Notes: generated by a model not told the origin, from the letters alone. A stretch of 64,000 nt of DNA from Polaribacter sp. BM10 (GCF_002005425.1 NZ_CP019704.1:2314001-2378000), one strand, 5' to 3'. Shown: positions 28,520-38,348, counted from the stretch's first letter. A program made the numbers and translations.

Positions 28520-30307
28520 GTGAATATAAAATCGATATTTAAATCTACACGTTTCTTAAAGATAACCTTTGGTATAAGTCTTTTTGTAATACTATGCATG
28601 GGTGGTTTGGCATACAAACACCTGCAAACATTAATTAAATCTTTTGATTTAGTAGAGCATACGTATGAAGTAAATATCGAATTAGAACAAATACTTTCTT
28701 ACTTAAAAGACAGCGAAACTGGCCAAAGAGGTTATCTAATTTCTGAGGATACTCGGTTTTTAGAATCATTTTTTTCTGGTAGAGAAAAAACAAATAACAG
28801 TTTTGCACGTTTAAAAGAATTAACAAAAAAAGACGAAAGACAACAACAAAAACTTAGAGATTTAACAATTTTAATTGATAAAAACTTAAATTATTTTGAT
28901 GAGACTTTTAAGTTTTCTAAAAACGATAATTTAGATTCTAAAGAGTTTGATGCACTACTTCTTGCAGGTAAAAAAACCATGGATAACATTCGATTAGAAA
29001 TTAATCAAATGATTACCCATAACAACAATCTTTTAAGAATTAGAAAATTAGATAACGAAAGAAGTATTACAAACACACCGATTATTATATATTCAGTTTT
29101 AATAATTGCCCTTCTATTACTACTTTTTACGTATTCGAAAATTAATAATGATATTAAAAATTTACAAACCAAAAACCTTCAATTAGAAATTTTTAAAGAA
29201 TCTACAAATCAATCAGAAATTGTAAGCAAACATGGTACTTGGAACTGGTTTATAGAAGAAAATAAATTTAGTTATTCTGATAATTTATACAGATTATTAG
29301 GTGAGCAACCTCAGTCTTTTGAACCTACCTTAGAAAACTTTATGCAATTTGTACATCCAGAGGATGTAGATAAATTGAAAAAACAAGTCGAAAAAATGAT
29401 GCAAACAGAAGATTTGCCATTCATTTACTATAGAATTGTTCAAAAAAATGGCAGCATAAGACACTTTAAAGCTTATGGTAAAGTGCTTACAGATAACCAA
29501 GAGAATAAAAGACTTATTGGTACAACTGCAGATATTACCGATGAGATAGAAAATTATAGATTACTAGAAGAAAGAAATTTAGAGTTAGAAAGAAACAATA
29601 AGGAATTATCTTCTTTTAACCATGTTGCAAGTCATGATTTACAAGAACCTCTTCGAAAAATACAAACTTTTATTTCTAGATTAGAAGAAAAAGAAGCTTC
29701 TAATTTATCTGAAAGAGGAAATTTATATTTAGAAAGAATAAAAACCTCTTCTACAAGAATGCGTTTATTAATAGACGATTTATTACAATTTTCTAGGACT
29801 AATAAATCTGAAGAAGTTTTTGAAGAAACTAACATGAATATCATTCTTGAAAATGCAAAACAAGAATTGGCAGAAACTATTTTAGAAAAAGATGCCATTA
29901 TTACATCAGAAACAATACCCGCATTAACAGTTATACCATTTCAATTACAACAATTATTCATCAATTTAATTGGTAACTCATTAAAATACAGTAAAAAAGA
30001 AGTTTCTCCAAATATTAAAATTTCTTACAAAAAAGTTGATGCTAGCGATATAAAAAAAATAAAGAACACCAAGTTTAATTTTTACCATAAAATTACTTTT
30101 GAAGACAATGGTATAGGTTTCGATGAAGAATACGCCGAAAAAATATTTGTGCTTTTTAGTAGGCTTCATAATAAAAACGAATATTCTGGTACAGGAATTG
30201 GTTTATCTATTTGTAAAAAAATTGTAGAAAATCATCAAGGATATATTTTTGCTACTGGTAAGCCAAATATTGGTTCAATTTTCGAAGTTTATCTTCCTTT
30301 TAACTAA
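28520..30307 (+). CDS. CHASE3-PAS sensor histidine kinase
   Basis: 595 aa from a GTG start 1 base after the previous stop. Membrane helix (about 14-36), CHASE3 sensor domain (about 37-175; LKDSETGQRGYLI), second helix (about 190-212). Then a PAS domain with PAC (about 235-345; GTWNWFIEENKF, FVHPEDVDKL), HisKA with His372 in ASHDLQEPLRKI, and HATPase (N box LIGNSLKYS, G1 FEDNGIGFD, G2 GTGIGLSI). It senses an unknown periplasmic signal and feeds the adjacent receiver. Confidence 0.95.
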   Translation: MNIKSIFKSTRFLKITFGISLFVILCMGGLAYKHLQTLIKSFDLVEHTYEVNIELEQILSYLKDSETGQRGYLISEDTRFLESFFSGREKTNNSFARLKELTKKDERQQQKLRDLTILIDKNLNYFDETFKFSKNDNLDSKEFDALLLAGKKTMDNIRLEINQMITHNNNLLRIRKLDNERSITNTPIIIYSVLIIALLLLLFTYSKINNDIKNLQTKNLQLEIFKESTNQSEIVSKHGTWNWFIEENKFSYSDNLYRLLGEQPQSFEPTLENFMQFVHPEDVDKLKKQVEKMMQTEDLPFIYYRIVQKNGSIRHFKAYGKVLTDNQENKRLIGTTADITDEIENYRLLEERNLELERNNKELSSFNHVASHDLQEPLRKIQTFISRLEEKEASNLSERGNLYLERIKTSSTRMRLLIDDLLQFSRTNKSEEVFEETNMNIILENAKQELAETILEKDAIITSETIPALTVIPFQLQQLFINLIGNSLKYSKKEVSPNIKISYKKVDASDIKKIKNTKFNFYHKITFEDNGIGFDEEYAEKIFVLFSRLHNKNEYSGTGIGLSICKKIVENHQGYIFATGKPNIGSIFEVYLPFN

Positions 30308-30336
30308 AAAACACCCTCGTTTTTTCTAGCTATACT

Positions 30337-30356
30337 TACAATTTATGGAAATTGTA
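30337..30356. repeat. Perfect inverted repeat TACAATTT-ATGG-AAATTGTA
   Basis: 8-bp perfect arms with a 4-base loop, 30 bases after the histidine kinase stop and 81 bases before the next gene. It has no T tract, so an operator or RNA hairpin is as likely as a terminator. Confidence 0.4.
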
Positions 30357-30436
30357 TAAATTCTCTTATTAATTCTGTAACAAAAAATCCTATCCTTTTT
30401 TCGACCTTTGTATTCCAATAAAAAAAGTGAGAATAA

Positions 30437-30979
30437 ATGAAACGTACTAAAAAAATACTAGCTAGTCTTCTTTTTACTGCATTTCTATTTTTGATGTTTT
30501 CTTGTGATAAAAAAACCACCACAAAAGAAAAAGAAGACAAAATATTAAGCAGTCAAACAGACGCTAAATTATTAGTTGAAGCTACAAAAAACTACATTTA
30601 TATAATTAATTATAACAATTACATAAAAGAAAAAGACTCTGTTACCCCAGAAACAAAACAGATTTTAAATTCTATAAATAAAGGAGTTAAAGAACGTTTA
30701 GGTTCTATTAAAGACATTTCTAGAAAAGAAATGATTTTAATACCTAATGTAAATGATGTATTGTTTTTAGAAAAAAAACCATTTGTTGTAAATGAAAAAG
30801 AATCTAACGAGAAAGCTTATTTATTAACCTTAAATAAAATTATAGATAAGCAAGTTGCAGTAATGAGTGATTTTGCAAAAATAACTAACAACGAATCTAT
30901 GAATGTACTCGCAAATGAATCTGAGTATTTCTTAGAAGAGAAAAAAGAAAATATAGAGAATCTTTTAAATGAAGAGTAA
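30437..30979 (+). CDS. Helical lipoprotein (DUF4142-like)
   Basis: 180 aa. Lipoprotein signal with lipobox LMFSC (Cys about 23), then a Lys/Thr linker and a mostly helical body (about 40-178). The pattern QTDAKLLVEATKN followed by several amphipathic helices resembles the ferritin-like DUF4142 fold. The match is weak by eye. It precedes a tiny membrane protein of the Lmo0937 type with no gap, a pairing that suggests an envelope-stress role (inference). Confidence 0.7.
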   Translation: MKRTKKILASLLFTAFLFLMFSCDKKTTTKEKEDKILSSQTDAKLLVEATKNYIYIINYNNYIKEKDSVTPETKQILNSINKGVKERLGSIKDISRKEMILIPNVNDVLFLEKKPFVVNEKESNEKAYLLTLNKIIDKQVAVMSDFAKITNNESMNVLANESEYFLEEKKENIENLLNEE

Positions 30980-31132
30980 ATGAAAAACTTTCTATACATC
31001 ACATTTATTTTAATAATTATAGCATGGGCTGTAAGCTATTTTGTATTTGCAATAGAAAGTCCGTTAATTCATTTATTACTCTTAGCATCTTTAATTCTAG
31101 GTATAATTTGGTACAAAATTAAAGACACATAA
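30980..31132 (+). CDS. Lmo0937/DUF5670-like small membrane protein (50 aa)
   Basis: The ATG directly follows the TAA of the lipoprotein gene. The 50-residue product has two hydrophobic helices (LYITFILIIIAWAVSYFVF and HLLLLASLILGIIWY) separated by AIESPLI, ending KIKDT. Length and the helix-IHLLL-helix layout match the Lmo0937/DUF5670 family of short membrane proteins. A terminator follows 12 bases later. Function unknown; related genes are often stress-induced. Confidence 0.75.
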   Translation: MKNFLYITFILIIIAWAVSYFVFAIESPLIHLLLLASLILGIIWYKIKDT

Positions 31133-31143
31133 AACTTCTATTA

Positions 31144-31182
31144 AAAGCTTTAAAGTAAAATTACTTTAGAGCTTTTTTTTTG
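31144..31182 (+). terminator. Terminator after the lipoprotein / small membrane protein pair
   Basis: AAAGCTTTAAAGTAA (31144-31158) / TTACTTTAGAGCTTT (31161-31175), one non-Watson-Crick pair, followed by TTTTT. Confidence 0.8.
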
Positions 31183-31631
31183 TTTTTAATCTAAAAATTA
31201 CATCTTCAAAATTTAACCTAATTTATTTAGAAAAAAATTTCATCTCAATAATTTATTCACTCTCTCTACTTTAGTATTTTTTATAGAAATTAAATTATCA
31301 TTATAGATTTTAGTTTATAATTTTGAGTTGTTATAAACTCTTAAATAGTAAATTTTACTACAAATTTCTTCTTGTAAAAAATTATCAGAAATAATTATAT
31401 AATTACAGTTTGTTGTTACATAATTTCAGTAAAAAATATTTTAATTATTTGAAAATCAATTAATTAATACCAAAAAATAGAAATCATATAACAAAAAAAA
31501 AAAATCGTGTAACGGAAAAACTTGAGTTCGGTTGTTACTTTGCAGTATAATTTTAAATAAAGAATTTATACTTCCTTATTTAATTTTAGGATCAAATAAA
31601 ATTAGTAACAATCAAAAAAACTCAACCAATT
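31183..31631. other. AT-rich gene-free leader of the AraC gene
   Basis: 449 bases with no plausible ORF on either strand. A TTACTTTG box (31535-31542), close to TAnnTTTG, lies about 90 bases before the AraC ATG. This implies a 5' UTR of roughly 80 bases. I see no clear hairpin or repeat. Confidence 0.45.
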
Positions 31632-32648
31632 ATGATTACTATAAATTCAAAATTAAGAGGCTTAAATTTATTCTTTAACAAATTACAAAAGAAGATTGGG
31701 GGAACGTTAAAAGTGACTTCTAATGAGCAGTTTCTTAAAATTAATAACAACATAGGTAAAGGTACTATTAGATCTATTAATTTAGACGGTGGTATTAGTT
31801 TATTAGAATTTAATATTACACCTAAAGAAGACCTTAAAATAGCTGTAGATGCTAAAGCAGGTACACATATTAACTTTGTATACTGTTCTAAAGGTAAGAT
31901 TTCTCATTCTTTCGAAAATAACGCAACTAAAAACACCGTAGAAACTTTTCAAACAAGTATAGTTTCTAATATTTTATCAGAAGAAAATACAATTACACTT
32001 TATAAAGGTATAGAAACTAGTTCTACCATTATATCTGTAAATACTGCGGATGATAATAACCAACAAACAGACATTAATAATCTTTTAAAAGATGCTTTTA
32101 TTGCAGGTAAAACTAAAGATTATATATACTTAGGTTCTTACAATCTTAAAATTGCAGAACATATTAAGCAATTAAAATCTATTGAAAACAAAGGAGTTGT
32201 TAGAGCTTTATTAACTAAAGGTATTGTAAACTTAATTTTAGGTTTAGAAATCGAACAACATAAAAAAGACATAAATAGTAATGCTAATTCTAACGGTTCT
32301 TTAACTCAGAACGAAATGGAGCTGATTAAGGAATTAACAGATTACGTAAACAACTATCCAGATTTAGATCATAAAATAAATGTTTTAACAAGAAAAATTG
32401 GTTTAACTGCAGCTAAAATTCAAGAAGGATTTAAGTTAATGCACGGGTTAACTGTATGTGAATACATTAGATCTGTACGTTTAAAAAAATCTGAAGAATT
32501 AATTATAAATACTGATTTAAGTATTTCTGAAATTGTGTACAGTTTAGGTTTTTCTAGTAGAAGTTATTTCTCTAAAAGATTCAGAGAAAAATACAACTGT
32601 TCTCCTAGAGATTATAAAAAGAAAAACAAGTTAGCTATGACAGCATAA
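31632..32648 (+). CDS. AraC family transcription regulator
   Basis: 338 aa. N-terminal ~240 residues form a cupin-like or helical sensor region with no motif I recognise (RGLNLFFNKLQKKIGGTLK start, GTHINFVYCSKGKISHSF). The C-terminal ~100 residues are a typical AraC double helix-turn-helix (LTRKIGLTAAKIQEGF; ISEIVYSLGFSSRSYFSKRF, then REKYNCSPRDYK). It is monocistronic with a long AT-rich leader; targets unknown. Confidence 0.92.
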   Translation: MITINSKLRGLNLFFNKLQKKIGGTLKVTSNEQFLKINNNIGKGTIRSINLDGGISLLEFNITPKEDLKIAVDAKAGTHINFVYCSKGKISHSFENNATKNTVETFQTSIVSNILSEENTITLYKGIETSSTIISVNTADDNNQQTDINNLLKDAFIAGKTKDYIYLGSYNLKIAEHIKQLKSIENKGVVRALLTKGIVNLILGLEIEQHKKDINSNANSNGSLTQNEMELIKELTDYVNNYPDLDHKINVLTRKIGLTAAKIQEGFKLMHGLTVCEYIRSVRLKKSEELIINTDLSISEIVYSLGFSSRSYFSKRFREKYNCSPRDYKKKNKLAMTA

Positions 32649-32667
32649 TATATTTGAATTAATGATA

Positions 32668-32704
32668 AAAAACCTCAAGAATAAAATCTTGAGGTTTTTT
32701 TTAT
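32668..32704 (+). terminator. Terminator after the AraC gene (also faces the convergent gene)
   Basis: AACCTCAAGA (32671-32680) / TCTTGAGGTT (32687-32696), loop ATAAAA, T run after and A run before. Confidence 0.9.
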
Positions 32705-32709
32705 TTTAA

Positions 32710-34863
32710 TTAACTAAGAATTTTATTCTTTTCAAATTCATTAATAAATGGTTGTGAATATAATCTTTTACTTAAAGCAGCATTAATTGCATTTGCAACA
32801 GCGCCACCTGCTGGCGGTAAACCAGGTTCTCCTAAACCTGTAGGAGATTTATTACTATCAACAAAAAAGACATCTACCTTTGGGGTTTCATTCATTCTTA
32901 TCAATCTGTAAGAATCGAAGTTTTTAGATTGAGGAACTCCTTCTTTAAATGAAAAACCAGCATACATTGCATGTCCAATTCCGTCTAAAACACCACCTTC
33001 AACTTGGTTTCTAGCACCAGTAGGGTTTACAACAATACCGCAATCTACAGCAACCGTAACCTTTTTTACTACCGGATAACCATCAACTAATTCTATATCT
33101 GCCACCTCTGCAACATGTGTATTATGACTGTAATACGCAGAAAAACCTTGGTAAACACCATTTTTAGCATTTCCCCAATTCGATTTACTTCTTACAAGTT
33201 TAATGGTTTCTTCCATTCTTTCACCAGAATACTCAATACGTTTATCCGTAGTATTTTTTACATTTTGTAATAAATCTAAACGCAACTGAATTGGATCTAT
33301 ATTTAACTCTGATGCCAATTCATCAAAAAAACTTTGCTCTGCAAAAGCTAAGAAATTTGTATATGGCGCTCTCCAAGCACCGGTTGTGATATTACTTTTA
33401 TAATTACCACTTTCTACTTTATAATTTGGAATGCAACCAGCAGGAAAAAAGTTAGGAATTAAACCATACATATTTCCATTTACTGCCGCTTCTTTTAAAT
33501 GATAACCAGTTACTTTACCGTCTTTTAAAGCTGCTTTAATTCTATATTTAATTGCTGGCCTATAAGTACCCGCAGTCATATCATCTTCTCTAGAAAAAAC
33601 AACTTTTACTGGTTTTTTAGCTAAACTAGAAATTTCTGCTGCTTCTAAAGCAAAATCTCCGTACAAACGTCTACCAAAACCACCACCCATACGAGTCATT
33701 TCGCATAAAATATCTTCTTCTTTTCTATTTAAAAGTTTAGAAACTCTATTAACCGTCCATTGTGGTGTTTGTATAGGACCAACCAAATGCACTTTTTCTG
33801 GAGTAACATTTGCATAAAAATTCATCGGTTCTAAACAATTATGTGGTAAAAAAGGTGAATGATAAGTTTTTTCTACAACTTTATCTGCAGCACTAAAAGC
33901 CTTTTTTACATTGCCATCTTCTCTTCTAACATCTAAACCTTTACCATCTAAAATTTTGGTTAATAATTTATCATGTTCTTCTGTAGATTCTGCTTTAGAA
34001 TCTGTTTTCCAATTAGCATTTATTGCTTTTTTACCTTTCATTGCAGCCCAAGTAGAACTTGCTAAAACGGCAATTTTATCTCCGAATTTTATAATCTCTT
34101 TTACACCAGAAACATTTTTAGCCTTCGTATCATCAAAAGAAACTAATTTTTGCCCAAATGCTGGTGGTCTTAAAACAGCAGCAATCATCATGTTTTCTGC
34201 TTTGTAATCCAATCCAAATAAAGGTTTACCTGTTATAATTTTATCAATATCTACATTAACAATTTCTTGTCCAATAATTGTAAAATCTTTGGGGTCTTTT
34301 AACACAACATTTTCTGGCACTTCTAATAGAGCTGCCTCTTTTACAACATCACCATAGGTTAGTTTTTCTCCTGAAGTATTTGTAATTATTCCGTTAGATG
34401 CTTTTAAAGAACTTGCATCTACTTGCCATTTTACAGCAGCTGCATTTACCAACATTTGTTTTGCTGTTGCCCCTGTTTGTCTTAACGCATCCCAACCTTG
34501 TCTAATAGATTGGCTTCCGCCGGCTACTTGCCTTGTATAATTTTTTGTATCTAAAATACCTTGTGCAACATTTACTTTATCCCAATCTACATCTAACTCT
34601 TCTGCTATAATCATTGGCATAGAAGTTTTTACCCCTTGACCGATTTCTGGATTCGGAGAAAAAATAGTTACATAACCTTCATCAGAAATTTTTATAAATG
34701 CGTTAAAATCGTTAAAATTTAAACTTGTTATATCTACTGGCATTTTAGCTTCTGGCTTACATGCTGTAAGTAAATTAAAACCAATTAACATACCGCCACT
34801 TGCCAATGCAGAGGTTTTTAAAAAGTTTCTTCTACTAAAATTATCTTTTTTGTGTAGTTTCAT
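32710..34863 (-). CDS. Molybdopterin hydroxylase large subunit (isoquinoline 1-oxidoreductase beta-like)
   Basis: 717 aa. Twin-arginine signal (SRRNFLKTSA) plus a hydrophobic region show Tat export of a folded cofactor protein. The xanthine-oxidase-family molybdopterin domain follows, with NPEIGQG, GGSQSIRQGWDALR, TRMGGGFGRR, GAWRAP and the C-terminal GEPGLPPAGGAVANAI (catalytic Glu region). It oxidises an aldehyde or N-heterocycle in the periplasm; substrate not known. The iron-sulfur subunit gene lies 18 bases upstream. Confidence 0.92.
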   Translation of the reverse strand: MKLHKKDNFSRRNFLKTSALASGGMLIGFNLLTACKPEAKMPVDITSLNFNDFNAFIKISDEGYVTIFSPNPEIGQGVKTSMPMIIAEELDVDWDKVNVAQGILDTKNYTRQVAGGSQSIRQGWDALRQTGATAKQMLVNAAAVKWQVDASSLKASNGIITNTSGEKLTYGDVVKEAALLEVPENVVLKDPKDFTIIGQEIVNVDIDKIITGKPLFGLDYKAENMMIAAVLRPPAFGQKLVSFDDTKAKNVSGVKEIIKFGDKIAVLASSTWAAMKGKKAINANWKTDSKAESTEEHDKLLTKILDGKGLDVRREDGNVKKAFSAADKVVEKTYHSPFLPHNCLEPMNFYANVTPEKVHLVGPIQTPQWTVNRVSKLLNRKEEDILCEMTRMGGGFGRRLYGDFALEAAEISSLAKKPVKVVFSREDDMTAGTYRPAIKYRIKAALKDGKVTGYHLKEAAVNGNMYGLIPNFFPAGCIPNYKVESGNYKSNITTGAWRAPYTNFLAFAEQSFFDELASELNIDPIQLRLDLLQNVKNTTDKRIEYSGERMEETIKLVRSKSNWGNAKNGVYQGFSAYYSHNTHVAEVADIELVDGYPVVKKVTVAVDCGIVVNPTGARNQVEGGVLDGIGHAMYAGFSFKEGVPQSKNFDSYRLIRMNETPKVDVFFVDSNKSPTGLGEPGLPPAGGAVANAINAALSKRLYSQPFINEFEKNKILS

Positions 34864-34881
34864 TTTTATAAATTTTAGTGA

Positions 34882-35343
34882 TTATTGCATTTTTTCTGAA
34901 GCAACTTTTACTGCTTTTTCTATTCTATTATAAGATGCACATCTACAAATATTACCATGCATCGCCTCTCTTATTTCTTTTTCTGATGGATTTTTATTTT
35001 CTGATAAAAAAGCAGAAGCTGTCATTATTTGTCCTGCTTGACAGTAACCGCATTGTGGCACATCAATCTCTTTCCAAGCCTCTTGTACAGGATGTTTACC
35101 ATCTTTAGATAAACCTTCTATTGTAGTAATTTTTGTATCATCTAAAATAGAAACTTGCAATTGACAACTTCTTGTTGCAACACCATCTATGTGAACTGTA
35201 CAAGCACCGCATTGTGCAATACCACAGCCAAATTTTGTGCCTACTAAATTTAACTCATCTCGTAAAACCCAAAGTAAAGGAGTATCTTCATCTGCAGTAA
35301 CAGTAACATTTTTTCCGTTAACATTTAAATTGTAGTTTGGCAT
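34882..35343 (-). CDS. Molybdopterin hydroxylase [2Fe-2S] subunit (IorA-like)
   Basis: 153 aa, typical length. The plant-type [2Fe-2S] cluster site is FGCGIAQCGACTVHIDG with a later Cys (ATRSC), and the second cluster domain has QCGYCQAGQIM and ICRCASYNRI. It passes electrons from the molybdenum subunit encoded directly downstream. No own signal peptide, so it is probably exported with its Tat-signal partner. First gene of the two-gene operon. Confidence 0.95.
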   Translation of the reverse strand: MPNYNLNVNGKNVTVTADEDTPLLWVLRDELNLVGTKFGCGIAQCGACTVHIDGVATRSCQLQVSILDDTKITTIEGLSKDGKHPVQEAWKEIDVPQCGYCQAGQIMTASAFLSENKNPSEKEIREAMHGNICRCASYNRIEKAVKVASEKMQ

Positions 35344-35407
35344 AGAAAGTAGATTTAAAATTATGGAGTGAAGTTACAAAAAATTGAGAATATAATATTT
35401 CCAATTC

Positions 35408-36550
35408 TTAAGCATATTTTACCTTTCTTATAACACGCAAAGTTTCTTTGTATTTTATATAAGTAGATTTATTTTCTAAACTTTTAATGTAACTTTTAGC
35501 TTTTTTTAAATTTTCTTCAGCATTTAGAAAACCGTGTAAATAGCAAATTAAATAATTGGTTGGCAACCTTAAAACATCTTCGTGTTCTGTAACAGATAAG
35601 GGTTTATTTTCTGATAGTTTTCTAACAATTAAATTGCAATTATTATAAATATGTATCATAACTTTATTATTAAAAATAGGTGGTTCAAACAAAAAGTTAT
35701 TTACAATATCTTGTCTGCCATTTTCTTTAAAATGAATTATTGTTTTTTCTAACGGATAATATTTTTCTTGCTTTTCTAATCCTAGAAAAATAAATTCTGT
35801 TATAATAAATGAATTATTATTATACGTAATTTTAACATCATCTAAAGCAGAGAAAAACAACTGAACTTGCTCGTTAATTAATTCTATATCTACTCTAGAA
35901 TAGTAAATTTCGTTATTAATTACTTTTTTTTCTCCTGCCCAACAAAGCACAAATTGTTCATTAAAAACTTTGTATTGAGGATTGTATTTAGGTTTATGAT
36001 TATTTATAAAATCGAAAACGCCATTTAAAGTTAACTCAATATTATTACTTGCATTTTTTTCTATAGCTGCAACAACCTCTTTGTTTCTATTTCTTAATTC
36101 GAAATTTTCGCCAAGAAAGGGCATCGAAATACTTCCACTTCGATAAAAAATGGTTCCCTTATTGTATTTCCATGTTTTTTTTGATAGAGAAGCTATTAAA
36201 TTATTTGGATAAATTGTAACCAAACCAATAACTTTATGTCGTGGTAAACTAGGAAAACGAACATTTTCATAAGCAATTTTTGGCGGATTTGCTATATAAG
36301 CATTTACAAGATTTTGTATTTTACTATCATCAAAAAAATCTACACCTAAAATCTTATTTTCTTCATCTTCTACCCCAATAACAATGTAAGAATTATTAAA
36401 AGGATTCGAATTAGAAAGAGCACATATATGTTTTAAAAATTTCGCTTTCCCGTCTTTTCTATTTAAAGATAATTTTTGCTTTTTATCATAAAAACTATTC
36501 TCATCATTATGAGAAAGTAAGTTTTTAATTAAAAGGCGTTTGTTTATCAT
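35408..36550 (-). CDS. Schlafen AlbA_2 domain protein
   Basis: 380 aa. Residues about 20-140 match the Schlafen/AlbA_2 nucleic-acid-binding domain: KFLKHICALSNSNP, YIVIGVEDEENKILGVDFF, and the P-R-HKVIGLVTI segment. The rest (about 150-380) has no motif I recognise and lacks the winged-helix tail of many AlbA_2 ATPase-like proteins. Binding to RNA or tRNA is possible. Its start is 1 base after the aldo/keto reductase stop, so it is the last gene of an SDR-AKR-AlbA operon. Confidence 0.8.
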   Translation of the reverse strand: MINKRLLIKNLLSHNDENSFYDKKQKLSLNRKDGKAKFLKHICALSNSNPFNNSYIVIGVEDEENKILGVDFFDDSKIQNLVNAYIANPPKIAYENVRFPSLPRHKVIGLVTIYPNNLIASLSKKTWKYNKGTIFYRSGSISMPFLGENFELRNRNKEVVAAIEKNASNNIELTLNGVFDFINNHKPKYNPQYKVFNEQFVLCWAGEKKVINNEIYYSRVDIELINEQVQLFFSALDDVKITYNNNSFIITEFIFLGLEKQEKYYPLEKTIIHFKENGRQDIVNNFLFEPPIFNNKVMIHIYNNCNLIVRKLSENKPLSVTEHEDVLRLPTNYLICYLHGFLNAEENLKKAKSYIKSLENKSTYIKYKETLRVIRKVKYA

Positions 36551-36551
36551 T

Positions 36552-37415
36552 TTATGCCACTTCTTCTCCTTTACTAGCTTCTAACAACAAGAACCAATCT
36601 TGTAATTCTAACTCTATGCTTAAAGCTTTGTTTGCATTTAAAATTCGGTCTCTATTTGTTGTACCAATTACTGGTGAAATATTTGCAGGGTGCTTTAAAA
36701 CCCAAGCTAATAATAGAACATCTTCTGCTACATTATATTTTTCTGCTAACTGAATTAAAACTTTTTTAATACGAGTTGTCTGTTCTGTGTGCTCTTTAAA
36801 AACAGTTCCCAAAGGACTCCAACACATTGGTTGAATGTCTTTTTGCAGCATTTGATCTAAACTACCATTATGCATTGCTGAGTGTTGTGTTAAAGAAAAC
36901 TCTACTTGATTTATAGAAACAGGAATTTTATCAGAAATTAAATTAATCTGAGAAGGTGTAAAATTTGATACTCCGAAATTGATAATTTTTCCGCTTTCTT
37001 TTAATTCAGTAATTGCTTCTGCAATTTCATTAGGATGCATTAACGGACTTGGTCTGTGCAATAAAAAAGTATCTAAATAATCTGTTTGTAAATTTTTTAA
37101 AGACTGTTCTGCACTCCAAACAATATATTCTTTGCTATAATTATAATGTTTTAGTTTGTTATTTCTAGATTCTGTTACTAACTGAATTCCGCACTTAGAA
37201 ATTAACTTTATATCCTCTCTATGAACTCCGCTTTCTTTAAAACCTTTACCAAACGAAGCTTCCGTAGTAAAATGACCGTAAATATCTGCATGATCAAATG
37301 TAGAATTTCCGTTTTCTACACAAAATTGAATCATTTCTGATTGCTCTTTTGTCGAAAACTGTTTACCCCAAACTCCCCAAGACATGCAACCTATTATTAT
37401 TTCTGATTTTGACAT
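36552..37415 (-). CDS. Aldo/keto reductase
   Basis: 287 aa TIM-barrel oxidoreductase. Catalytic Asp/Tyr in FDHADIYGHF, Lys in LISKCGIQ, His in FLLHRPSP; NADPH site region GVSNFTPSQI and the C-terminal PVIGTTNRDRI. It resembles the YdhF-like branch of the family (ACMSWGVWG-type start). It reduces small carbonyls; substrate unknown. It is 3 bases downstream of the SDR gene, forming an operon of two NADPH reductases. Confidence 0.93.
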   Translation of the reverse strand: MSKSEIIIGCMSWGVWGKQFSTKEQSEMIQFCVENGNSTFDHADIYGHFTTEASFGKGFKESGVHREDIKLISKCGIQLVTESRNNKLKHYNYSKEYIVWSAEQSLKNLQTDYLDTFLLHRPSPLMHPNEIAEAITELKESGKIINFGVSNFTPSQINLISDKIPVSINQVEFSLTQHSAMHNGSLDQMLQKDIQPMCWSPLGTVFKEHTEQTTRIKKVLIQLAEKYNVAEDVLLLAWVLKHPANISPVIGTTNRDRILNANKALSIELELQDWFLLLEASKGEEVA

Positions 37416-37418
37416 CTT

Positions 37419-38171
37419 TTATTCTTTATTTAAAATTGTAGCACTTGCTTGTGCCGTTGGATATACTACTAAATCTTCGATATTAACATGATATGGTCTT
37501 GTTACAACAAAATAAATAATATCTGCAATGTCTTCTGCTTGTAAAGCTTTAAAACCGCTATAAACTGCTGCTGCTTTTTTAGAATCTCCTTTAAAACGAA
37601 CTTCTGAAAATTCTGTCTCTACGGCTCCTGGATGAATTGCAGAAACACGAATATTGTGTTTATTCAAATCTATTCTCATAGATTTATTTAAAGCATTTAC
37701 AGCGTGTTTAGAGGCGCAATACACATTTCCGTTCGGATATACTTCTTTACCAGCAATTGAACCGATATTTACTATAAAACCATTGTTTCTTTCTATCATT
37801 TGCGGAAATATAGCTTTAGAAACATACAATAATCCTTTTACATTAATATCTAACATTGCATCCCAATCATCTAAACTACCCTCTTGTATTGTAGATAAAC
37901 CATGTGCATTACCCGCATTATTAATTAAAATATCTATCTGCTTAAAATTTTCTGGAAGTGATGCAACTGCTTTTTCTACGGCAGCTCTATTAGAAACATC
38001 AAATTGTAAAATAGTAACATCTGTAATAATGCTTAATTCTTTTTGTAAAGATTCTAATCTGTCTAATCTTCTACCACAAAGAATTAATCTAATATTATTT
38101 TTTGCAAAGATTTTTGCTGTTGCTTCGCCAATACCAGATGTTGCGCCAGTAATAAATGCTGTTAATTTCAT
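37419..38171 (-). CDS. NADP-dependent SDR (YdfG/serine 3-dehydrogenase-like)
   Basis: 250 aa. TGATSGIGEAT cofactor loop at residues 8-18, CGRR selecting NADPH, NNAGNAHG, catalytic Ser in NIGSIAGKE and YCASKHAV. The C-terminal region HPGAVETEFSEVRF and YHVNIEDLVVYPT matches the YdfG group acting on 3-hydroxy acids or serine-like alcohols. First gene of the operon. Confidence 0.93.
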   Translation of the reverse strand: MKLTAFITGATSGIGEATAKIFAKNNIRLILCGRRLDRLESLQKELSIITDVTILQFDVSNRAAVEKAVASLPENFKQIDILINNAGNAHGLSTIQEGSLDDWDAMLDINVKGLLYVSKAIFPQMIERNNGFIVNIGSIAGKEVYPNGNVYCASKHAVNALNKSMRIDLNKHNIRVSAIHPGAVETEFSEVRFKGDSKKAAAVYSGFKALQAEDIADIIYFVVTRPYHVNIEDLVVYPTAQASATILNKE

Positions 38172-38265
38172 ATTTTTTTATTTTAAGCTAAAACTTTGTA
38201 TAAAATTATGAAATCTTTTTGGCTTAAAATTAAACGATAAAGATACTTTTTAGCAATTATTAACA

Positions 38266-38297
38266 AAGAAAAAACCGTCCTCCTCAGGACGGTTTCT
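38266..38297 (-). terminator. Terminator of the lipoprotein gene 38349-39281
   Basis: 10-bp perfect stem AAACCGTCCT (38272-38281) / AGGACGGTTT (38286-38295), loop CCTC. On the minus strand it is followed by TTTTT. Confidence 0.88.
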
Positions 38298-38348
38298 CTT
38301 TCAATTGGTTATTAAGCAATAACCAACCAAAAATCAACTAACCAAACT

